In this document: piece after piece, positions 9,411-18,058 of the stretch
Layout: every line of letters starts with the position of its first letter
Position numbering within the stretch: position 1 is the first letter of the stretch
Assembly: GCA_937916485.1 (NCBI GenBank)
Contig: CALFSV010000232.1
Location: 1-56,218, forward strand
Direction of reading: 5' to 3'
Source of the DNA: an uncultured Paracoccaceae bacterium
GTDB lineage: Bacteria > Pseudomonadota > Alphaproteobacteria > Rhodobacterales > Rhodobacteraceae
Length of the DNA: 56,218 nt
Position numbers and translations under genes: made by a program
The notes under the pieces: model-generated
The model's input: only the letters and a program-made list of their open reading frames with translations
Told to the model about the DNA's origin: nothing
Databases searched by the model: none

Positions 9411-10490
9411 TTATTCTCCGGCCAGCCCCAGGGCACCTGCGTGGAAGTCCACGCGATAGGGCCGCGCCGTCGCAGGAAGCTCTCGCAGCAATGTTGCATC
9501 TTCATCGCGCAGCTGGCGAATCAAAACGGGGATGACCTCTGAGTAGGCCTGCAGGATCGAGGTGTTGGGGGTCGGCAGGTCATCCTTGATCCGCTGATGC
9601 AGTTCGGGCAGCCGGTGATAGGGTACCATCGGGAACATGTGATGCTCTACATGGTAGTTCATGTTCCAATAGATGAAGCGGCTGATCGGGTTCATATAGA
9701 CCGTCCGGCTGTTCAGGCGGTGGTCCAGCACGTTGTCGGCCAAGGCTGCGTGCTGCAGGATGCCCGTCATCACGTGGTGCCAGGCCCCGTACATCCGGGG
9801 CAGGCCGATCACCATCAGGGGCAGGATGGACCAGGTGGCAAGGGCCAGCGTCAGTGTCGCGGCATAGATGGCCGTCCAGATCCGGGCTACCAGGATGACC
9901 TTGCCATGCTCGGACGTTGGGACATAGGTGACCTCTTCGGGGTCAAGCCTGCCGCTGGCATGAAGAAGCATCCGGGCCAGTCCGTTCCAGGTGTCAAACA
10001 GGCCAACGAAGGCGGCCAGCATCCGAAAGATTCGGGGCGGGCGCATGACGGCGATTTCTGGATCGAGGCCGACGATGAAGGTGTCGGTGTGGTGGCGGGC
10101 GTGGCTCCACCGCCAAACGATGGGATTACGGATGATCATGAAGCTGGCGATGTGATAGACGACGTTGTTCATCCACGGCGTTCGAAAGGCAGTCCCATGG
10201 CCGCACTCATGCCAGCGGCTGTCAGAGGCAGAGCCGTAAAGAACGCCGTAGGCCAGCCAGAAGGGCAGGGACCACCATGTTGGCCAAAGGGCGACGCCAA
10301 GTCCGGCAAGGAGGATCATCGCCCCGTACAGGATGATTGTGTCCCGTATGGCAGGTTGATCACTGCGCTGCATAAGGGCCTTCATCTCTTTGCGCGGAAT
10401 GTAGGTGTGGTACCATTCCGCCGCTGCCAGCCCGTTCTCCTCGGCGCTTTTGGCCGATGGCCCTAATAGGCTGTAATCTCTTTGTGTCAT
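9411..10490 (-). CDS. Fatty-acid-desaturase-superfamily hydroxylase, MocD-like
   Basis: The 359-residue membrane protein has the three histidine boxes of di-iron desaturases and hydroxylases: HECGH at 94-98, HARHH at 130-134 and HVEHH at 280-284, with hydrophobic segments around 52-70, 75-90 and 205-230. The family includes lipid desaturases and the rhizopine oxygenase component MocD. The MocD reading is favoured by context: a MocE-like Rieske ferredoxin, a MocC/IolE-like protein and a sugar ABC importer lie in the divergent operon. Such an enzyme would take electrons from the ferredoxin to hydroxylate a methoxy or amino cyclitol. A lipid desaturase cannot be excluded from sequence alone. Confidence 0.75.
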   Translation of the reverse strand: MTQRDYSLLGPSAKSAEENGLAAAEWYHTYIPRKEMKALMQRSDQPAIRDTIILYGAMILLAGLGVALWPTWWSLPFWLAYGVLYGSASDSRWHECGHGTAFRTPWMNNVVYHIASFMIIRNPIVWRWSHARHHTDTFIVGLDPEIAVMRPPRIFRMLAAFVGLFDTWNGLARMLLHASGRLDPEEVTYVPTSEHGKVILVARIWTAIYAATLTLALATWSILPLMVIGLPRMYGAWHHVMTGILQHAALADNVLDHRLNSRTVYMNPISRFIYWNMNYHVEHHMFPMVPYHRLPELHQRIKDDLPTPNTSILQAYSEVIPVLIRQLRDEDATLLRELPATARPYRVDFHAGALGLAGE

Positions 10491-10566
10491 GCGAAGTCCT
10501 CCCGTTGGCGCAGATTATGGCCGTCGGCCTGCTCGGTCATAGAGGCTTGCGCTGCATTCTGTCATT

Positions 10567-10599
10567 TTCCATCATGCGAAGACATCATTCGTGATGGAA
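10567..10599. promoter_or_regulatory. Putative LacI-type operator between mocD-like and regulator genes
   Basis: TTCCATCA at 10567-10574 and TGATGGAA at 10592-10599 are perfect inverted arms in the 143-base divergent promoter. The second arm word recurs at 11663-11670 just after the regulator gene and before the catabolic operon, so this is a good candidate site for the adjacent LacI-family protein. Confidence 0.5.
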
Positions 10600-10633
10600 T
10601 CACATCAGGCAGTGGTCTGGCCGGAGGGGCGAA

Positions 10634-11665
10634 ATGAGCGGACGACCTACGATAACCGACGTCGCCCGGCGGGCAGGCGTCAGCGTGGCGACAGTTGACC
10701 GGGTGTTGAATGGCCGCCTGAAGGTGCGCGAGGAGACCGCCCGCCGCGTCCTCGATGCCGCCCATGAGATTGGCTATCACGCTGCCAGCCTGATTGCCCA
10801 AAGGCTCCAGCCCGAGTTGCGCAAGATGCGCTTTGGCTTTGTCCTGCACAAAGAGCGGCAGTCGTTCTACAAGGCATTTCATCAGGCGATCGAGGTCGCG
10901 GTCCGCGAGATTGAAGGGGTTCGGGGCGAGGCTGTGATCCGCTACTCTCCCTCGCAGTCCCCGGCGGATTTCATCGCCGAGATGAAGGCCCTGCGCGGCG
11001 AGGTGGACGCCATCGCCGCAACGGCCATCACGCATCACACCATCACAGATGCGGTGGTCGATATTCAGGCCGGGGGCATTCCCGTCTTTGCCCTTCTGAA
11101 CGATTTTGCCCAAGGGGTCAGGCAGGCCTACATTGGCCTTAACAACCTGAAAATAGGGCGTATTGCTGGGTGGATGGTGGGCACGGCAGCACCACGCCCG
11201 GGCAAGCTGGCCGTTTTTGTCGGCGGGCATCGCTGGCATGGGCATGAGCTGCGCGAGACCGGGTTTCGCAGCTATTTTCGGGAATTCGCGCCGCAATTCG
11301 AAGTGCTCGATACCCTGGTGAACCTTGAAACCCGGCAACTGACCTACGAGGCGACGCTTGACCTTTTGGCCCGTCACGCGGACCTGCGGGGCATCTATGT
11401 CGCCGGCGGCGGGATGGAGGGGGCGATTGCGGCCCTTCGGGAGGCGCGCCAACCGGGCGAAGTGGCGCTGGTGGTAAACGAGCTGACGCCAGAATCCCGC
11501 GCGGCCCTGTCGGACCGTTATGTAGCCATGGCCATATCGACCCCTCTGGCCAAGGTCTGCCTTGAGGCGATGACCCTGATGACCTCAACCGCGCAGTCCG
11601 GCATGGTCGATCTGACGGGGCAATACTTCCTGCAACCCGATCTTTATACCCCGGAATCGGTATGA
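10634..11665 (+). CDS. LacI-family transcriptional regulator
   Basis: The protein has 343 residues. An N-terminal helix-turn-helix spans about 6-26 (ITDVARRAGVSVATVDRVLNG), followed by the hinge and a periplasmic-binding-protein-like sensor domain. The sensor resembles those that bind sugars or cyclitols taken up by the same operon. The gene is divergent from the MocD-like hydroxylase and precedes the MocC-like/ABC operon, so it probably represses both until its ligand (perhaps an inositol derivative) is present. The shared word TGATGGAA on both sides of the gene suggests local operators. Confidence 0.88.
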   Translation: MSGRPTITDVARRAGVSVATVDRVLNGRLKVREETARRVLDAAHEIGYHAASLIAQRLQPELRKMRFGFVLHKERQSFYKAFHQAIEVAVREIEGVRGEAVIRYSPSQSPADFIAEMKALRGEVDAIAATAITHHTITDAVVDIQAGGIPVFALLNDFAQGVRQAYIGLNNLKIGRIAGWMVGTAAPRPGKLAVFVGGHRWHGHELRETGFRSYFREFAPQFEVLDTLVNLETRQLTYEATLDLLARHADLRGIYVAGGGMEGAIAALREARQPGEVALVVNELTPESRAALSDRYVAMAISTPLAKVCLEAMTLMTSTAQSGMVDLTGQYFLQPDLYTPESV

Positions 11666-11716
11666 TGGAATCCAATCATTGGACTGATGCGTATTCTATC
11701 ATTTCTGCAATGAAAT
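11663..11716. promoter_or_regulatory. Operator/promoter region of the moc-like operon
   Basis: This gap holds TGATGGAA (11663-11670), directly followed by the palindrome TCCAAT-C-ATTGGA (11671-11683), and then the inverted repeat ATTTC/GAAAT (11701-11716). The first word matches an arm of the inverted repeat upstream of the regulator gene. It probably controls the operon starting at 11826. Confidence 0.4.
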
Positions 11717-11825
11717 GAAGGGCGCGGATTGACCGAAGCCAGCCGGTAAAGACAGTCTGCCAAAGCGAATGTGGTCGGGGAGGCCACAGGATGTCCGGCC
11801 AACGGTCTCGCTTGGGAGGAAATCA

Positions 11826-12644
11826 ATGCTGGGCTTTGCGCTCAATCACATGACCGTTCCCGGTCTGCGCTATGATGCTGTCTTGCGGATGGCTCAGTCT
11901 TTGGGGTGCGTCGGGGTGGAATTCCGGAATGACCTTGACGGCATCCTTTTCGATGGTGATGCGCCGTCGGTTGTTGCGGCGACGGCTAGGGAATGTGGGC
12001 AACGCATCCTTGCCTTGGCCGAAGTCAAATCCTTTAACGACTGGTCCGATGCCAAACAGGCAGAGGCCGCCCGGCTGATCGACATTGCGGCCGACTGCGG
12101 TGCCGAAGGTGTCGCCCTGATCCCGCGCAACGACGGTCAGGCCTGTGGCAATGGCGAGCGGCAGGCCAACCTGCGGATCGCGCTCCGGGCGCTTGCCCCT
12201 ATGCTCGAGGCGCGGGGATTGGTCGGTCTGGTTGAGCCGCTGGGCTTTGACATCTGCTCGCTTCGCCACAAAAGCGAAGCGGTCGAGGCGATCACCGACC
12301 TTGGCCTCACCGACCGGTTTCGGTTGGTGCATGACACCTTCCATCATCACCTGGCCGGCGGCGGCGACCTGTTTCCCGAGATGACGGGCATCGTCCACAT
12401 CTCGGGCGTGACAGACCCCGAGCCGGCCACCGAGCAGATGCAGGACGCCCATCGGGTTCATGTCGATGCGCAGGACCGGCTGGGCAACGTTGACCAGATC
12501 CGGGCGCTGCAACAGGCCGGCTATGCCGGCGCAATTTCGGTCGAGTGCTTTGCGCCGACCGTTCACCAGGCAACAGACCCGGCTGCAGAGCTGGCCGCGT
12601 CTTTCGCGTTCATCCGTTCCAGCGTCGCGTTCGAAAGGACCTGA
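11826..12644 (+). CDS. Sugar-phosphate isomerase/epimerase, MocC/IolE-like TIM barrel
   Basis: The product has 272 residues. The start at 11826 follows GGGAGGAAATCA, a strong ribosome-binding site; an upstream in-frame ATG at 11769 lacks one. The xylose-isomerase-like TIM-barrel pattern is visible: EFRNDL early, GLVEPLGF with a Glu near 140, LVHDTFHHHL near 170-180 as metal ligands, and a late SVECF. Relatives include IolE (2-keto-myo-inositol dehydratase), MocC and hydroxypyruvate isomerase. As the first gene of the ABC importer operon, it probably acts on the imported cyclitol or sugar. Confidence 0.75.
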   Translation: MLGFALNHMTVPGLRYDAVLRMAQSLGCVGVEFRNDLDGILFDGDAPSVVAATARECGQRILALAEVKSFNDWSDAKQAEAARLIDIAADCGAEGVALIPRNDGQACGNGERQANLRIALRALAPMLEARGLVGLVEPLGFDICSLRHKSEAVEAITDLGLTDRFRLVHDTFHHHLAGGGDLFPEMTGIVHISGVTDPEPATEQMQDAHRVHVDAQDRLGNVDQIRALQQAGYAGAISVECFAPTVHQATDPAAELAASFAFIRSSVAFERT

Positions 12645-12727
12645 CGGGAGGGATGTGTTGAGCAAATCGCCCGCAAGGGCTTCCGGCGATCGACGGGGTG
12701 TGCCGGCACCCATCAGGGAGAATGAGA

Positions 12728-13672
12728 ATGAAAAAGACACTTCTTGCCGCTGGTATCGCGACACTGCTTGGTTCGGCTGTAACCGCCGAAACCATCGGCG
12801 TGAGCATGGCGCGCTTTGACGACAACTTTCTGACCGTGCTGCGCAATGGTATGGAGGAATTCGCCGCTGGGATGGACGGCGTTGAACTTCAGATCGAAGA
12901 CGCGACCGACGACGTGGCCAAGCAGCTTGACCAGATCAACAACTTCATCGCCAGCGGTGTCGACGCGATCATCGTCAACGCCGTGGACACCTCGGCCACT
13001 GAAGCGATGAGCAACGCCGCCGCGTCCGCCGGTGTGCCGCTGGTTTACGTCAATCGCCAGCCCGTCAACGTTGACACCCTTCCCGACAACCAGGCTTTCG
13101 TCGCGTCGAACGAGATTGAATCCGGCACGCTGGCCGCTTTCGAGGCCTGCCAACTGCTGCGTGCCGCTGGTCTGGCCGGTGGCGCCCAAGGCTACCTTCT
13201 GATGGGTCAGCTGTCCAACCAGGCCGCCGTTCAGCGGTCCAAGGACGTGGACGATATCCTTGGCATCGACATGTGCAACTTCATCACCCTGATCGACCGT
13301 CAGACCGCTAACTGGTCGCGGGATGAGGCGCAGGACCTGATGACCAACTTCATGTCCTCGGGCGAGCCCTTTGACGTGGTCTTTGCCAACAACGATGAAA
13401 TGGCCATCGGCGCCATCCAGGCGATGAAGGCTGGTGGTATGGACATGGCTGACGTGGTTGTCGTTGGCGTCGACGCGACGCAGGACGCCCTTCTGGCCAT
13501 GCAGGCAGGCGATCTTGACGCCACGGTGTTCCAGGATGCCGCCGGTCAGGGCTCTGGCGCTGTGAACGCAGCGCTGGCCCTGGCGGCAGGCGAGGACGTG
13601 GACCAGAAGGTCTATATCCCCTTCGTGCTGGTGACCCCTGACAACGTCGGCGATTTCCTCAGCCGCAACTAA
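12728..13672 (+). CDS. Sugar/cyclitol-binding protein of ABC importer, MocB-like
   Basis: This 314-residue periplasmic binding protein begins MKKTLLAAGIATLLGSAVTA, a clear Sec signal cut after AxA. The start at 12728 sits 7 bases after AGGGAG. The mature part is a type I periplasmic-binding fold of the ribose/inositol group (SMARFDDNFLTVLRNGM, FANNDEMAIGAIQAM). Close relatives bind rhizopine or myo-inositol; ligand specificity cannot be read here. The gene is followed by a GC hairpin and then by the permease, the usual layout for over-expressing the binding protein. Confidence 0.85.
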   Translation: MKKTLLAAGIATLLGSAVTAETIGVSMARFDDNFLTVLRNGMEEFAAGMDGVELQIEDATDDVAKQLDQINNFIASGVDAIIVNAVDTSATEAMSNAAASAGVPLVYVNRQPVNVDTLPDNQAFVASNEIESGTLAAFEACQLLRAAGLAGGAQGYLLMGQLSNQAAVQRSKDVDDILGIDMCNFITLIDRQTANWSRDEAQDLMTNFMSSGEPFDVVFANNDEMAIGAIQAMKAGGMDMADVVVVGVDATQDALLAMQAGDLDATVFQDAAGQGSGAVNAALALAAGEDVDQKVYIPFVLVTPDNVGDFLSRN

Positions 13673-13690
13673 GCGCACGAAACCCAATGA

Positions 13691-13718
13691 GAAGAGCGGG
13701 CCTTCGGGTCCGCTCTTC
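13691..13718 (+). terminator. GC hairpin after binding-protein gene (attenuator/mRNA stabiliser)
   Basis: GAAGAGCGGGCC and GGTCCGCTCTTC form a 12-base stem with one wobble pair around a TTCG tetraloop. No U-run follows, so full termination is unlikely. Partial termination or 3' protection of the binding-protein message is more plausible. Confidence 0.6.
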
Positions 13719-13762
13719 CAGTCACGACGGACTAAGACCCAGGGATCGGGAGGCCCAGCGAA

Positions 13763-14836
13763 ATGGCAGAGACGGCACATGGTGTAGGCGGTCTGAAATA
13801 TGACCATTCCAAACGGGCCCGCCCGCCTGAAATCAACGTTCTTATCGCGCTTGTCCTGATCGTTCTGGTGTTCGAGGCCCTTGGGGCCTTGCTCATGGAC
13901 CAAAGCTTTCTCTTCGACACGAGGGATCGGTTCGACAGTATCTTCAATAAGGCCCGACTCAAGATCATCATCCTGCAGGTGGCGATCATTGGCATCATTG
14001 CCCTTGGTGTGACGCAAGTGATCATAACCGGTGGCATCGACCTGTCTTCGGGGTCGATCGTGGGGGCAACCGCCATGATCGCCATGAGCTTTGCCCAGGT
14101 GGCCGAGGTGAACGGCAGCCCCAATCCCAAGGCGATTTTTGGCCCCTGGGCGATGGATCTCCCGGTCACGGTGCCAATTCTTGTCGGGCTTGCCTGCGGC
14201 GTCATCGCGGGGGGGATAAACGGAGTTCTCATTGCCTATACCAAGATCCCGCCGTTTATCGCGACCCTTGGCATGATGGTGTCAGCCCGCGGCGTCGCCA
14301 AGTGGTGGTCAAAGGGCAACCCGATCTCGTTTCCAACCGACGAATACGCCGCCATCGGGGCGGGCATGACGCCGGTGTTCATCTTTATCTTTCTGGCGAT
14401 CCTGTTTCACTTCATCCTGAAATACACGGTCTACGGCAAGCACACCTATGCCATCGGATCGAACGAGGCCGCTGCCCGCATGTCAGGGATCAACGTGGCC
14501 CGGCACCTGGTGCTCGTCTACACGATTGCCGGTGTTCTGGCCGCTCTGGCCGCCGTGGTCCTGTCGGCCAAGAACCTGACCGCCCAGTCGGGCATGGGCA
14601 TCATGTACGAACTCGACGCCATCGCCATGGCCGTCATCGGGGGTGTGTCCTTGTCCGGTGGACGCGGGTCGATCATCGGCACCTGCCTTGGCGCCCTGAT
14701 CTTTGGGGTCATCATCTCGGGCTTTACCTTCCTCCGCCTCGACGCCTTCTATCAAGAGATGGTCAAGGGCGCGATCATCGTGGGGGCCGTGGTTCTTGAC
14801 CAGTGGCGCCAGCAACGCAACGCAAACAAGTCCTGA
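13763..14836 (+). CDS. ABC sugar permease (RbsC/XylH type)
   Basis: The 357-residue protein has about eight to ten hydrophobic helices and the family pattern TGGIDLSSGSIVG, with a late GGVSLSGGRGS near the coupling helix. Its start follows GGGAGG with good spacing. It forms the inner-membrane channel with the binding protein at 12728 and the ATPase at 14847. It probably transports a cyclitol or pentose-like compound, judging from the MocC-like and MocE-like genes of the operon. Confidence 0.88.
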   Translation: MAETAHGVGGLKYDHSKRARPPEINVLIALVLIVLVFEALGALLMDQSFLFDTRDRFDSIFNKARLKIIILQVAIIGIIALGVTQVIITGGIDLSSGSIVGATAMIAMSFAQVAEVNGSPNPKAIFGPWAMDLPVTVPILVGLACGVIAGGINGVLIAYTKIPPFIATLGMMVSARGVAKWWSKGNPISFPTDEYAAIGAGMTPVFIFIFLAILFHFILKYTVYGKHTYAIGSNEAAARMSGINVARHLVLVYTIAGVLAALAAVVLSAKNLTAQSGMGIMYELDAIAMAVIGGVSLSGGRGSIIGTCLGALIFGVIISGFTFLRLDAFYQEMVKGAIIVGAVVLDQWRQQRNANKS

Positions 14837-14846
14837 GGGGGCCAAT

Positions 14847-15617
14847 ATGTCCGAGATTGTTCTCAAGACCGAAGGTCTGACCAAGCATTACGGCGGCGTC
14901 CATGCGCTTCAGGATGCGGACTTTGAGCTGAAAATGGGCGAGCATGTCGCCATCATGGGAGACAACGGGGCGGGCAAGTCGACCTTTGTCCGCCAGATCA
15001 CCGGGGTCGAGCGGCGCACCCGCGGCAAGATCCTGTTCTATGGCAAGGAGGTCAACTTTGACGGCCCCCTCGACGCCCGCGAGGCGGGGATCGAGGCCGT
15101 CTTCCAGAACCTTGCCCTGGCCGACGATCTGGATGTGCCGGACAACCTGTTCCTTGGGCGCGAGATCATAAAGTTCAACCTCGGCCCATTTTCCATTCTG
15201 GACTACAAGGCGATGCGCAAAGCGACGCAAGAGGCGCTGGTGCGGACTGCGGTCAAGATCCCGAACATCCGCAACCCGATCCGCAATATGTCGGGCGGGC
15301 AGCGTCAGTGTGTGGCCATCGCCCGGACCGCAACCTTCCACTCCAAGCTGACCATCATGGACGAACCCACGGCCGCCCTTGGTGTGCAGGAAACGGCGCA
15401 GGTGGAGAACATCGTTCGAACCCTGAAAGAGGCGGGCGAACCACTGATCCTGATCAGCCACAACATGCGGCAGGTCATGGACCTTTGCGACCGGATCGTT
15501 GTTTTCCGGCGCGGCCGCATCGTGGCCAACCTCAAGAAGGAAGAGACCGACGGTCAGGACGTTGTGGCCTATATCACCGGGGCCAAGACCCAGCCCGAAT
15601 ACGAGGGAGCAGCCTGA
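14847..15617 (+). CDS. ABC sugar importer ATPase, single domain
   Basis: The 256-residue protein has Walker A GDNGAGKST near 36-44, signature MSGGQRQ near 145, Walker B LTIMDEPTAAL near 166 and the switch His in LILISHNMRQ. The start at 14847 follows GAGGGG right after the permease stop. Many sugar ABC ATPases of this class have two fused domains of about 500 residues; this one has a single domain, as in FrcA-type systems, and would act as a homodimer. Confidence 0.9.
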   Translation: MSEIVLKTEGLTKHYGGVHALQDADFELKMGEHVAIMGDNGAGKSTFVRQITGVERRTRGKILFYGKEVNFDGPLDAREAGIEAVFQNLALADDLDVPDNLFLGREIIKFNLGPFSILDYKAMRKATQEALVRTAVKIPNIRNPIRNMSGGQRQCVAIARTATFHSKLTIMDEPTAALGVQETAQVENIVRTLKEAGEPLILISHNMRQVMDLCDRIVVFRRGRIVANLKKEETDGQDVVAYITGAKTQPEYEGAA

Positions 15618-15679
15618 TCCGGGCTGCGGTCCTGACTGTCTGGCCATGCGGCTCAGAAAAATATTGAAAGGAAAAGCAG

Positions 15680-15991
15680 ATGGCTGAATGGACGGAAGTT
15701 TGCGACCTCGAAGAGATCGATGAAGAGGATGTGATCCGCTTCGACCATGGGGACCGGACCTTTGCCGTCTACCGTGATCTGTCAGGCGGCGTCTGGGCCA
15801 CCGATGGCCTTTGCACGCATGAGAATGTCCACTTGGCCGGCGGGTTGGTGATGGACGAAACCATCGAATGCCCGAAGCACAACGGCCGGTTCAACTACCA
15901 GACCGGTGCAGCCCTTCGGGCGCCGGTCTGCGTGAACCTGGCCACCTATCCCGCACGGGTGCGCGACGGCAAGATTGAGATCAACATCTAA
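15680..15991 (+). CDS. Rieske-type ferredoxin, MocE-like
   Basis: The 103-residue protein carries the Rieske ligands C45-T-H47 and C64-P-K-H67 that hold a [2Fe-2S] cluster. The early DEEDVIRFDHG segment resembles MocE, the rhizopine oxygenase ferredoxin. It should pass electrons to the MocD-like hydroxylase encoded in the divergent unit at 9411. No dedicated reductase (MocF) lies in this operon; the ferredoxin reductase at 48045 is the only candidate in the window. Confidence 0.85.
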   Translation: MAEWTEVCDLEEIDEEDVIRFDHGDRTFAVYRDLSGGVWATDGLCTHENVHLAGGLVMDETIECPKHNGRFNYQTGAALRAPVCVNLATYPARVRDGKIEINI

Positions 15992-16003
15992 AGGGGGCCC
16001 GTC

Positions 16004-16795
16004 ATGGCCAAAAGACTGACCGTCGCCGACCTGCGGGCGCTCAAGGGCGAGCGGCAGCTGACCATGTTGCGGGTGACCACGATGGATGAGGCCGCAGCGG
16101 CGGAACGCGCTGGCATCGACCTTGTCTCTGTTCCGCCAGAGCTTCTGTGCAGGCCAGACTACCGCGACGTGGCACCCTCCCTCTTCTCGATCCCGGGCAT
16201 GGATTATTTTGACGTCGGGACCTCCGAGGATTTCATCCGTTGGTCGTTCCGAATGCTCCAGCATGGCGCCGATGCCGTCTATTGCTCGGCCTCATACGCC
16301 ACGATCAGGGCGATGGCGGATGAGGCGGTGCCTGTGATCGGCCATGTCGGCCTTGTCCCATCGCGCCGCACCTGGACCGGTGGCTTCAAGGCGGTGGGCA
16401 AGACTGCAGACAGCGCCATGGCGATCTGGGAAGCCGTGCAGGCCCTTGAGGCCGCCGGTGCCTTTGGTGCCGAGATCGAGGTGGTCCCGGTCGAGGTGGC
16501 GCAGGCCATTTCCGAACGGACCTCCCTTTTCATGCTCTCGATGGGGGCAGGGGCAGGCTGCGACGTGCAATACCTTTTCGCAGACGATATCCTTGGCGCA
16601 AACCGGGGCCATATGCCGCGACATTCCAAGGTCTACCGGGACTTTGCCGGCGAGTATGACAGGCTGCAAAAGGAGCGGATCGCGGCCTTTGAGGAATACC
16701 GCCTAGATGTCGAGGCCGGCAGGTTTCCGGCGGATGAACATGTCCTGAAGATGGACCCCGCCGAACTTGACCTGTTTCGCCAAAGGCTTGGCTGA
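16004..16795 (+). CDS. PanB-family (ketopantoate hydroxymethyltransferase-like) enzyme
   Basis: The product has 263 residues with the PEP-mutase/PanB TIM-barrel pattern: VPVIGHVGLVPSR near 108-120, a Glu-rich strand GAEIEVVPVEVA, and LSMGAGAGCDVQ matching the PanB IGIGAG strand. It is the last gene of the moc-like operon. It probably does an aldol-type cleavage or addition on a 2-oxo acid produced by ring breakdown rather than pantothenate synthesis, since no panC is nearby. A second, diverged PanB-like gene lies at 46220. Confidence 0.7.
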   Translation: MAKRLTVADLRALKGERQLTMLRVTTMDEAAAAERAGIDLVSVPPELLCRPDYRDVAPSLFSIPGMDYFDVGTSEDFIRWSFRMLQHGADAVYCSASYATIRAMADEAVPVIGHVGLVPSRRTWTGGFKAVGKTADSAMAIWEAVQALEAAGAFGAEIEVVPVEVAQAISERTSLFMLSMGAGAGCDVQYLFADDILGANRGHMPRHSKVYRDFAGEYDRLQKERIAAFEEYRLDVEAGRFPADEHVLKMDPAELDLFRQRLG

Positions 16796-17047
16796 CCTGC
16801 GGCCGAGCGAGGGGGCATTCAGGTCGGGATCGCAACCTTTGCGGCATCCAAACCTGACTTGTCCAGCATTGCTGCGGAGCCCCTCTTGACCTTCGATGCC
16901 CATGGGAACACCCTATAAGACGTCCTTCACCCATGGGGTATTCCTGACCCCGTGCATATTGACCGAGAACGAGAAGCACTCGCCGGGCTGCAGCCAGACC
17001 GGAACACCCTCCCGGCCCAACGATATCGCTTTAGGTCAACGGCCCGA
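16796..17047. other. Convergent intergenic region
   Basis: This 252-base gap lies between converging operons. No convincing gene is seen. It contains two copies of CCATGGG about 35 bases apart. No U-run terminator was recognised. Confidence 0.3.
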
Positions 17048-18004
17048 CTAGTCGACGGGCGGGGTGCCGTGGGTGTGGAAGGTATCGATGGTTTTCAGCC
17101 CCCAGGCCTGGCCCTTCTTGCGGTCGGCTTCGGTCCATTTCACCGGTTCCCAATCGGGCGCAAGGACGAGGCGGGCCCCGGCATTGGCAAGCTCGACCCG
17201 GTTTCCGGCAGGTTCCCAAACATAAAGGAAGAACGTGCCCTGAATGGCGTGCTTGTGCGGCCCGGTCTCGATATGCACGCCGTTTTGCAAAAAGATGTCG
17301 GCTGCCCGCAGGATATCCTCACGTTGATCGGTCGCGTAGGTGACGTGGTGGAACCGTCCATGGCCGTGTCCGTGTTCTTCGGTGCAGGCCAGGTCGTAGG
17401 ACTTGTTGTTCACCGTGAACCAGCACCCGCCGATCCGCCCGTTGTCCAGCTGAATGTACTCTGTCACCCGCGCACCAAGGCAGGTTTCCATAAAGCGCCG
17501 GAACTCTGCCACGTCATCTGATAGCAGGTTGAGGTGGTCGATCCGGCGGGGGGCCGCGGCGTTGAAGGCCGAGGCGGTGTTCTTGAGGGCTGGAACGTCG
17601 GACCCTTCGGCCCTGAACCAGACCGTGTCGTAGTAGACCTCGAACAGGTGGCCAAAGGGGTCCTCGAACCGGAAGGCCTGACCGTGGCTAAGGTCGCCGT
17701 CGACCCAACCATGGGTCTTGTAGCCCGACGCCTCGATTACGCGGACCCGCCTGTCCAGCGCCTCGGGCGAGGCGGTGCGATAGCCGATATGCCCGACCCC
17801 TGTGGTGTCAGAGCGGGTCAGCTTGAGCGTGGCGAATTCATAGTCATCCCAGGCCCGCAGATAGGCAGAGGTTTCGTCCTGCCCCGACAGCTTTAGCCCG
17901 TAGACCCGGGTAAAGAAATCAAGGCTTTCGTCGAAACGGTTGGTTAGCATCTCAACATGACCCAGATGGGCAATGTCGAAACTGTGGTTGGTAGGGGCAC
18001 GCAT
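17048..18004 (-). CDS. VOC-family extradiol ring-cleavage dioxygenase
   Basis: The 318-residue protein has two vicinal-oxygen-chelate halves, as in catechol 2,3-dioxygenase (usual length 290-320). The second half shows the iron ligands: RIDHLNLLS near 152-160, RFHHVTYATD near 216-225 and the Glu of GNRVELANAG near 272-281. It is the last gene of a minus-strand operon with a shikimate-dehydrogenase-like gene, two class II aldolases and a Pht5-like gene. It is a candidate for aromatic ring opening in the island's pathway, since no LigAB-type enzyme is present. Confidence 0.8.
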   Translation of the reverse strand: MRAPTNHSFDIAHLGHVEMLTNRFDESLDFFTRVYGLKLSGQDETSAYLRAWDDYEFATLKLTRSDTTGVGHIGYRTASPEALDRRVRVIEASGYKTHGWVDGDLSHGQAFRFEDPFGHLFEVYYDTVWFRAEGSDVPALKNTASAFNAAAPRRIDHLNLLSDDVAEFRRFMETCLGARVTEYIQLDNGRIGGCWFTVNNKSYDLACTEEHGHGHGRFHHVTYATDQREDILRAADIFLQNGVHIETGPHKHAIQGTFFLYVWEPAGNRVELANAGARLVLAPDWEPVKWTEADRKKGQAWGLKTIDTFHTHGTPPVD

Positions 18005-18058
18005 CGCTAGGCCTTCCTCGTCCGGTCAGCCGCCGGTTTTACCCGGTCGGCCAAAGCA

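Noticed and set aside
12713..14017. Minus-strand frame of 434 codons
   Set aside because: It lies opposite the binding-protein and permease genes and is rich in His, Asp and Val from reading their codons backwards.
16890..16945. Paired CCATGGG words between converging operons
   Set aside because: Short self-complementary words that do not form a convincing stem or terminator together.
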